From: Branchiostoma floridae
Lineage: Eukaryota; Chordata; Leptocardii; Amphioxiformes; Branchiostomatidae
NCBI RefSeq assembly: GCF_000003815.2
Contig: NC_049987.1
Span: 18,279,164-18,343,163 of the forward strand
Direction: 5' to 3'
Length of the DNA: 64,000 nt
In this document: in pieces, positions 56,867-64,000 of the stretch
Numbering within the stretch: position 1 is the stretch's first letter
How the letters are laid out: every line of letters begins with the position of its first letter
Position numbers and translations under genes: made by a program
Notes under the pieces: model-generated
The model's input: only the letters and a program-made list of their open reading frames with translations
The model's database searches: none
What the model was told of the DNA's origin: nothing

Positions 56867-57371
56867 TTAGTCTTTCTCTTCATAGGAAGCACCCAGAGTT
56901 ATGCATTTCTCCCATCATTTGATACAGCTCTGGACACCGTTTTTGTAGGACACCCCAGGTTAGTCCTCCAACAGATGCCTCATCAATGGCAGAAGAGGGA
57001 CGACCGAGTCTGGGAGCTGTTTCCACAGACTTCCGACCATGTTTGAATTCAGGATGCCAGCGTTTTACAAGGTCATATGATGGGGCATCATCACCATAAG
57101 TTTCATTTATTTCATCAAAAGTCTTCTTTGGTGTGCGTCCTTTCAAATACAAAAACCGGATCACTGCGCGACACTCAACTGGCTCCATTTCACACCTGGT
57201 CCATTTCACACCTGACTCAGTTCAAACACCAGTAAATCAGAAACCACAATTAGTTCAGAACTGCTTTTTGCAACATAACCCAAGAAGATATGAATCATTA
57301 CACATACAACATTTCATCTAGATGAAACAACTGGAAGTGGGTCAGGGGCATTTCTTATTGCACGCCCCTCG
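56867..57371 (-). mobile_element. Internally deleted mariner-type element, copy 2 (left end missing)
   Basis: About 90% like copy 1 by eye from its internal TTAGTCTTTCTCTTCATAGG to the right terminus GCCCCTCG. The left terminus is lost. The transposase start (MEPVECRAVIRFLYLKG on the minus strand near 57189) and GRPSSA motif are intact. The same internal deletion junction as copy 1 is present. Confidence 0.85.
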
Positions 57372-58445
57372 TACTAAGGTGACACTGACCTAATTTTATG
57401 GAAGAAATCCTCTGGAGACCCCATTTTTTTTTGCGTGACAGTGAAAAAAAAGGATTCAAGCAAAAATGCTGCTAAACCACGGGGCTAAACATCAAGTCCA
57501 TTCTTTCCCAGGCTTGGTTTGTCTTCCATATGTTAACCTGCAGTTAGACTGTAAGGCACAATCGTCGACATTTCAATAATGTCTTTATTGCAATTCTTGT
57601 TTCTACGTTATCTACTTTACCAAAGACATTTCTTGATCCATTGGATAATCCGTTAGACGTTTCAATGTATTACATTACATAGGAGACCAGTATCACATTA
57701 CATAGGAGACCAGTATCATATTACATGGGTTTTATGCTTGTGGTTGTGTGTATGTGACTTGGGGTAAAACTGTTCAATTATAACAAAGAGCAACAGTTTC
57801 ACATATAGACCTTGCATGAGGACGGGTGAACGATTGTCATTGCGGTCACCCTAACCGCCTATTCTAGACTTGCAGAAGCCATTTTCATGAAAAATATGAA
57901 ATATCATATTGATGAGACATTGCAGGGTGAAGACTTTTAGATTTGGTGAAAAAAGGTTTTGGTTTATTTTTTAGGCCTGTGCAGACGCCTAAACCAAAGT
58001 GGTTAGTCCCTAAATTGACGTCATCAGAAACCAAGATGGTGGCATTTTTTAAATTTGAAAATGGACACTTGAGATAGCGGGCTACTGTGTGGAGGGAGTT
58101 GTTATGACTTGGAATGTTCACGGATGAGATTATGACACCCTGAACTAGCATATTGTTACATTATCGCCTATACAGCTTGCCATTCGTGTTCTGTGCCCTA
58201 CATAAGGTATATCGGTATGTTGGCGGCGTCGTTGCGGCCAAGCAATTTTACAGAGCACTCAACAGATTTTATCGATATAGATAAAGAAAACGAATATTTT
58301 TACTCTTTGTTTTGATGCAAACTTGTACGTATTGTATGCCTATTATAGCGTCAAGGGTAACGCAAATAAATTTAGACCGCCGCTACGCCTCCAACTTACC
58401 ACAGTCCGGTGAGATACCTCTGAAGAATACACATTTCCGGTCGCT
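57372..58445. other. Spacer downstream of the GPCR gene
   Basis: No gene recognised. ACATAGGAGACCAGTATCA is tandemly repeated near 57680-57720. Should include the GPCR 3' UTR. Confidence 0.4.
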
Positions 58446-59606
58446 TCAATGTACATCCACGCTGGCGTTTCCGCAACACTTCACGAAGAGCCGTGCAACC
58501 CCTTGTCGAACCTCTCTCAGACGAAACCCGTAGATCAGCGGGTTGATTGCTGAGTTGAAGATGACGAAGACCAGCATTTCGGAGAGTCCAAGATGGTCTT
58601 CAGTCATCGTGGCCAGCCTGATAGAAATTGGCAGCCACCCGACCAGGAAAACGACGGTGATGATGACGATGGTGAAGGCGGATTTCCTGTTGACGCTTGA
58701 CTGGGAAGCCACCGTCGCTTCTTGTGCAGCAATGGCGTTCATGTGCTTCCAGAGGCACCAAAATACCCCCAGGTTGAAGTAGACGATTGCCGCCATCGGG
58801 ATGAAGATGAACACCAAGACGAGTATCCCGTAGTTGTCCGGCAATCCACCGCCCGTTGGTAGGCAGTCTCCCGATGTTTCTGAATGCCTGCAGTGCCAGC
58901 CGAAGTTGGGCAGCATCGCCAGCAATCCAGACAAAACCCAAACGGTCACGATCACGACCTTGCACTTCTCGTTGGTGACGTTGTTGACGTAGGTCATCCC
59001 GTGCACGATGAACCAGTAGCGCTCAGCCGTTAGCGCCAGGAGGCTGTAGGCAGAGGACAACCCGGAGAGGAATATTGCCGTCCATCGGAGCCTAGACGCG
59101 ACAATGACTGTCCCAGCATCTGTAGTATTCGACAGTAATACCGAACTACTGGCATATACGAAGGCTGCGCCGGTCAAGACGTCGCTTGATGCCAGGTTAG
59201 CCACGACGATGTACACGGGCTTGTGGAGTCGTTCATGCCTGATGATGGCGGCAAGTGGGAGGCTATTAGCTACGACTGACCAAACACCAAGACATAAACC
59301 AACGAACACGAACTGTTTAAAGCGGCGTTTTCTGTCTGACGATGGACAAAGAGCCTCAATCTGCTTGCATCCATTGGCATTTGAAGTGTTGTTTTCTGGT
59401 ATATAGGAACCGTTGGCACCCGCTAATGTGCTCCTGTGCTCAGACCGACCGTTCTGCAGCGTGGAGTTGGAGGATTCGCTCGCTTTGTCACTGTCGGCTC
59501 CGGTAGCCACGGTCCTCCCAACGGAGTGAATTGTGGCCATGAGAACAATGCACAACGCCCAGATGTAGATGCCTCGCTCTTTACAAATCACCATTGTTCT
59601 GTACAT
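58446..59606 (-). CDS. Intronless class A GPCR, LPA/S1P/cannabinoid-like
   Basis: 386 codons, ATG 59606 to TGA. Hydrophobic segment at about 13-30 may be a signal peptide; the N-terminal tail has N-glycosylation sites (NSTL 47, NGSY 65, NNTS 72). Seven helices at about 99-121, 130-152, 168-192, 216-236, 259-283, 309-331 and 340-360. Class A marks: NLASSD in TM2, ERY (195-197) for DRY, GWLP in TM6 where CWLP is usual, NPLIY (355-359), then CC (377-378) as palmitoylation site. The TM3 cysteine is missing, while the second extracellular loop has its own pair (GWHCRH...GDCLP). That is typical of the lysophospholipid/cannabinoid/melanocortin group. Ligand unknown. Confidence 0.9.
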   Translation of the reverse strand: MYRTMVICKERGIYIWALCIVLMATIHSVGRTVATGADSDKASESSNSTLQNGRSEHRSTLAGANGSYIPENNTSNANGCKQIEALCPSSDRKRRFKQFVFVGLCLGVWSVVANSLPLAAIIRHERLHKPVYIVVANLASSDVLTGAAFVYASSSVLLSNTTDAGTVIVASRLRWTAIFLSGLSSAYSLLALTAERYWFIVHGMTYVNNVTNEKCKVVIVTVWVLSGLLAMLPNFGWHCRHSETSGDCLPTGGGLPDNYGILVLVFIFIPMAAIVYFNLGVFWCLWKHMNAIAAQEATVASQSSVNRKSAFTIVIITVVFLVGWLPISIRLATMTEDHLGLSEMLVFVIFNSAINPLIYGFRLREVRQGVARLFVKCCGNASVDVH

Positions 59607-59650
59607 GTGCGCTTACTTAGACAGATATTCATTTGCGTGTTGGTTTAGCA

Positions 59651-59659
59651 CCTTTTATA
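59651..59659 (-). promoter_or_regulatory. TATA box of the GPCR gene
   Basis: TATAAAAGG on the minus strand, 45 bases upstream of the ATG, which would give a transcription start near 59625 and a short leader. Confidence 0.55.
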
Positions 59660-61409
59660 CGTCCCTGAGGTGTTCTGTGTTTATTTATATCAGGGTACGT
59701 ATCTCGCATTACTGTTCGGATATCTCGAACCTAGTCGTAAATTCACACTATCACATGTCACGATAATTAGAATTGAAAGCATTTGAAAAACATACGTTAA
59801 GGTCACCCCCCCCATTGGCAAATATGAATGTTTGATGGCTGAGAGTATGATGCAGTTTTGTCATAGTTTTTACCAAAGCACAATTGTTTTTCCAACGCGC
59901 AGAGTGTAACATGCTGTATAACTATATATGGTAGTCAGAAGAAGCACAAGCCTTTACATTGATATCAACTGCCGAAAATGTAACCTTCTTCGGTTGGCAA
60001 AGGTAACTGGCATTTAATCACATTATCGAAGTAGCGTGTTACTTCCTACGAAAATCAGAGCTAATAATCACGACTTTTAGATGAGGGCCAACATGAGAAC
60101 ATTGGTCATAATGTGTTGAGCTAGCTTTTCATCTAAAGCAGTGGTCATATGGGACTTTCAGGTGATCTCCAAAACTAGGGCAGCTGAAAGGAAATACTAA
60201 GTTATAATGTTAATAGAAATAGCACCATAGTGTGCATCCTCAGTCTTATGTTAAACATATTTCTTTTAGTAGGATGACTTGGTATTTTGTTTCGTATGCC
60301 CTAGTTTAAAAAGGCTATTTACATGCATAAATACATAGTGATACTGATAAACGAGTTGTAGTATTAATTAACAAAGTGTGATCTGACCAATTTCTGAAAT
60401 AATTTTTTTAATTCCATCGATACCCTAAAGNNNNNNNNNNNNNNNNNNNNNNNNNNNNNNNNNNNNNNNNNNNNNNNNNNNNNNNNNNNNNNNNNNNNNN
60501 NNNNNNNNNNNNNNNNNNNNNNNNNNNNNNAGTATGTTATTGTATTATAAAGGTCTTAATACTACATAGGAACAATAGAATAAAACAAACTCAAAAAATT
60601 ATTATCTCTCATCAGTCTAATGGTGAAAGTAACGATACTATTCTATGGCTTCTGTGTGCCTTCTCTCTTGCGACTGTTTGAAGTTAGCAGAACACAGTAT
60701 TTTGCCTATTGGGACTTGCATGGCTAAGGACCACAAAGTGAGAAGTTAAAAATTTATTTAGGGTACAATATTTAGGGGTCACATAAAAGTGGCTTTAAAA
60801 GAGAACGAGCAGATAAACTTGAGCTCATTTCCACATGTTTTGTAGATTTTACAATAGCTTTTGAGACGTCGATGCCTCTTACCATGTAAATCCCCTAGAA
60901 GAAAAACTGTGTTCCGCTACCTTTAAACACTCGCATGACGAGTGAGAACACACAGAAACAATGGAATGGCATCGATTGTATCACCCTTAAGATAATCATA
61001 ATCATAGGACTATTTCTTCAGTTTGTGTTACCAAACTGTAGCATAGAGGCCTATAGTGGTAATACCATACTAGTCACCCGGGCAATCGATTGAATTTGCA
61101 AAACTAGTCCAAAATCTAGATTAAGTAGTACTACGTAGTCTTTTGAAACTGGGGCAGGGGAAACCAAATACGAAGTTATAATTCTAACAGGAATATCTTC
61201 AACGTGTAACTTACAAGCCACACTCTAGTGCAACTTCTGTTATAATTATCAGTACAGTCAGTACTTGGTTCCGTCTGCTCTAGTTGGGAAGATCGTCTCG
61301 ATTTCGTAGATGACGACAATCTACTGCATAGAGTGAAAATCTACCTCTTGAGTCAGCACATTATGACCAATGTTCTTATGTTAGCACTTATCCGATTTGT
61401 AGTTCATAC
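59660..61409. other. Upstream spacer with an assembly gap
   Basis: N run at 60431-60530. The strings GAACATTGGTCATAATGTG near 60098 and CACATTATGACCAATGTTC near 61358 are inverted copies, suggesting related element ends either side. No gene seen. Confidence 0.4.
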
Positions 61410-61937
61410 GCAGCCTAACTGTGACCTTTCGGACTTTGCCTGCAAATTTGAAGACCTTGAAGACCCCTTCACACGAGAATAGGAATGAGCCGGAATGCCG
61501 TCTGAATGAAATTCGTTGTATGTTCCTGGGAATTCGTAGTGTATTCTAAACAATTCTCACTGCATTCTAGATATTCTTGCTCATTCTTGTGGCAGGCCGG
61601 TTTTCCATCGAATGAGATCAGTATGTTTCGAATAATGTTGGAATGCCTTAGAATGTGGTCGTACTGCGGTTAGAATATCTCGAATACATGCCGTTCGATA
61701 TTTCTCCACCTCAAATGTACCTCGAAAGTTTAAAGCATGACAAAGACATTCGGAACGGTCACCAGAGTAGGCACACATATCTGGAATGCAGTGAGAATTT
61801 CTAGAATACACTACGAATTCTCAGGAACATACAAAGAATTTCATTCAGACGGCATTCCGCCTCATTCCGATTCTCGTGTGAAGGGGCCTTTGAGCACAAT
61901 TTTGCAGGCAAAGTCCGAAAAGCCACAGTTAGGCTGC
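61410..61937. repeat. 530-bp element with very long inverted arms
   Basis: GCAGCCTAACTGTG, GGACTTTGCCTGCAAA and CCCCTTCACACGAGAAT..GAATGAG on the left recur in inverse at the right; arms are about 170 bp and about 85-90% alike. Confidence 0.85.
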
Positions 61938-62224
61938 TTGTAACCTACAAAAGCTTGTTTGTGACTGACTTCAGCAATGGAGCAGTCCGACCGGTTTGTA
62001 TACAACTAGAGGCAAGGGGCGCTTGGCGTGTATACGTCACAATGAAGAGTGTGGATCATTGACTATTCATTAGTCACACACAGCACAAATGTAATGGGTT
62101 AGGATTTTACATTCATCAATGCAGTAACAAAGACTTTTAAATTATTTGCATTAATACTTTCGTAAGTATGGATGAAGTGTACCTATTCCGTCTTGAATTA
62201 CCCACATGCGATTAACGTTATCTT

Positions 62225-62702
62225 ATGTGGGGTGTTTAGCCATGAACCCAGGGGTCATGAGTTCAATTCTGTAATACTACCGATCTCATGCCGTTAGGAA
62301 ATGCACTTAACTTGACCCCGCCCAGGTGTAAAACAATGGGTACCTGACTTCGGTTGGGGAGGTAAAAGGCGGTGTAAGGAGAGGGTTAGGCTCCGCTTCG
62401 ATATAACGTGCCCTAGACACAATGGATAACAATCCACTACCCTACGACTTTTCAAAGGCTTGGGACTACCTTTACCTTGTAAAACTTGTTGTTCTTTGTA
62501 TGTGGCACAATAAAATGAGTTGCGTGTAGTGCCACATTTTCCAAGTCTGTCCATACACGTATCAGTGTCGATCGTGAATCGTCATAGGTCAATTATCTCA
62601 GGACAGATGTGATGCCAACAACAGTTAGTTGTTATTAATTGCCATACATTGTACCCTGTGCGATTGTTGAGCAATAAATTCATTCATTCATTCATTCATT
62701 TG
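62225..62702 (+). repeat. SINE-like element with (ATTC)n tail
   Basis: Begins with a degenerate tRNA-like head (GGTCATGAGTTCAATTC as B box), followed by GCCCAGGTGTAAAACAATGG and CTGACTTCGGTTGGGG, and ends ATAAATTCATTCATTCATTC. The tail type is shared with the LINE ends in the window, which could supply its mobilisation. Confidence 0.55.
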
Positions 62703-62943
62703 TATGGGTGTGGTTCAAATCTCTTTGGGCGTTGTAGTGACAAAACCCAATGACGTGATACTCGCGGCAGGTACTGTCTCGTCGCGGATGTCCACAAATT
62801 CTGTCTGACCTAGCGTACATTTAATGTTTTAGAAGGACTCTTTAGGCTTGAACTTTGAACGTCACCGGCTGCAAATCAATCCTAGTGTTCTGGACGCAGC
62901 ATTGGCGTTTGTCAACACAAGGTAACTGCTATACAAATCCCGT

Positions 62944-62982
62944 TTCATTGACCTTGGTAAAAGCCTCGCAGGGGGGGGGGGT
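62944..62982. repeat. G-run
   Basis: GCAGGGGGGGGGGTG at about 62969-62982, of unknown meaning; nothing else in the neighbourhood. Confidence 0.4.
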
Positions 62983-63314
62983 GTATACGCCAGGATATAC
63001 ATGTAGTGTTTGTAAGCGTTTTTTTTTCAACGATGAGTTTTCGTGATCAGTATTAGGAATCTAGATATCTTCCGATTATGAAGGTCGTAACGATAGTATG
63101 GTCTTTGGTGCTTGGTTGAATGTTTGCGAATATAAAAGACAAACATACACAAACTCCCTGTTGGCACCCCATCGAAAAGCCCCTATGTTAGCCTCATAGC
63201 GTATGGTGTTACACTTGAGGTTATATATCTTTGTGTCTTCTACGGAAAGTGCTCATATATTTATCCTCCTTACTTTTCCTGACGTCTGAAAACGCCTTGT
63301 CGCAGCGGTAGTGT

Positions 63315-63500
63315 GATGTCATGGTATTTGAAAACAAACCCAGACGCAGAGGTGGTCGGGGTCACATCCAGTCACGCTACCGATATTGTTCCCTTGGGAA
63401 GGGTACTTAACGCAATGTCAACTTTCCTTTATATATCTTCACTCAGGTGAAGATGAGTACCTAGCTTATGTCATTAGCGTCACTCGGATAGGGTGTTAAA
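63315..63500 (+). repeat. SINE-like fragment
   Basis: TCCCTTGGGAAGGGTACTTAA, CTTCACTCAGGTGAAGATGAG and CACTCGGATAGGGTG match the 21930-22005 copy and the general body of the other SINE-like copies. Confidence 0.5.
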
Positions 63501-63639
63501 TAGAGGTCCTTCATAATAACGTTTATTGCAAATTCTTGCCCGTGTGCTAATTGCAGGTAACATAAAAGATACAACTCTAGATCCTAGGTTATTGGGTTCG
63601 ACTCCGTCTAAAGTCTAGACATGTAGGTAAATTAGATTA

Positions 63640-64000
63640 TTTTCGTCTAGACATGTGGTTAGGCGCGTGTCTAGTATTGATGTAAATAGCTTGGAAGGCA
63701 ACTAGGTACTGAAATTCCTCTGTAGTTGCCAGGTCGTCTTTTACCCCGCCTTTATGAATAGCAACAATGTGGCTGTCACGCCAGTCTTGGGGAAAGTAAC
63801 CGGAAGATAAGAATATGTTAAACAGTTTCGCTAGCGGTTCTACGAGAATATGTGACGAACATTTCAACATCTCATTACGAATGAGGTCACCATCTGAAGC
63901 TTTCCCGTTTTTCAGGTTAGAGATAGCTTTTTTTTTAATTGGATCATCCAATGAATTACAATGTGTATTTTGAAGCTTGTCTTCTGGATTCAATAGCTCT
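63640..64000 (-). mobile_element. LINE reverse-transcriptase fragment at the window edge
   Basis: On the minus strand KKAISNLKNGKASDGDLIRN, EMLKCSSHILVEPLAKLFN and YFPQDWRDSHIVAIHKGG form the N-terminal reverse-transcriptase region typical of CR1/Crack-type LINEs. The sequence degrades after that (DDLATTEEFQYL), so the fragment is truncated at its 3' side and cut by the window at its 5' side. Confidence 0.85.

Overview
The window looks like nuclear DNA of an invertebrate chordate, most likely an amphioxus (Branchiostoma). This is inference from GT-AG split genes with long introns, a very dense and varied population of short inverted-repeat elements, non-LTR retrotransposons with (ATTC)n or (TAA)n tails, tRNA-derived SINE-like copies, and gene types known to be expanded in amphioxus (TPR proteins, LRR receptor-like proteins). 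No database search was possible. Two runs of 100 N (25533-25632 and 60431-60530) are assembly gaps.

Layout. (1) 331-588 (+): last exon of a probable BK-channel beta-subunit-like membrane protein. (2) 15797-1072 (-): a five-exon TPR protein gene. Its introns carry GC-rich minisatellites, an array of seven CACGTG boxes, and a sense-oriented (+) LINE at about 9725-13925 that is itself interrupted by a 1.1-kb TA-flanked DNA transposon. (3) 15.8-20.3 kb: intergenic, with microsatellites and palindromic repeats. (4) 23479-27889 (+): a PM20D2-like M20 dipeptidase gene. One expected exon is missing at the assembly gap, and a second copy of the 5' exon lies at 20600. (5) 27.9-47.5 kb: gene-poor and repeat-rich, with a 43-bp minisatellite, many hAT-like and foldback elements, a satellite-like block at 37.5-39.4 kb, and one orphan 3'-terminal exon at 35788. 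(6) 56454-47658 (-): a five-exon gene whose splice phases all agree. It predicts a single-pass membrane protein with an N-terminal Tyr-rich repeat region containing two VYADLD motifs, one transmembrane helix, a Thr/Ser stalk and a C-terminal RI-type LRR domain; its last codons come from a dispersed repeat. (7) 59606-58446 (-): an intact intronless class A GPCR of the LPA/S1P/cannabinoid-like type with a TATA box. (8) 61-64 kb: inverted-repeat elements, SINE-like copies and a LINE reverse-transcriptase fragment running off the right edge.

The genes show no sign of acting together; this is an ordinary eukaryotic gene neighbourhood rather than an operon or defence island. The most interesting candidate is the Tyr-motif/TM/LRR gene, which could be an undescribed innate-type receptor.
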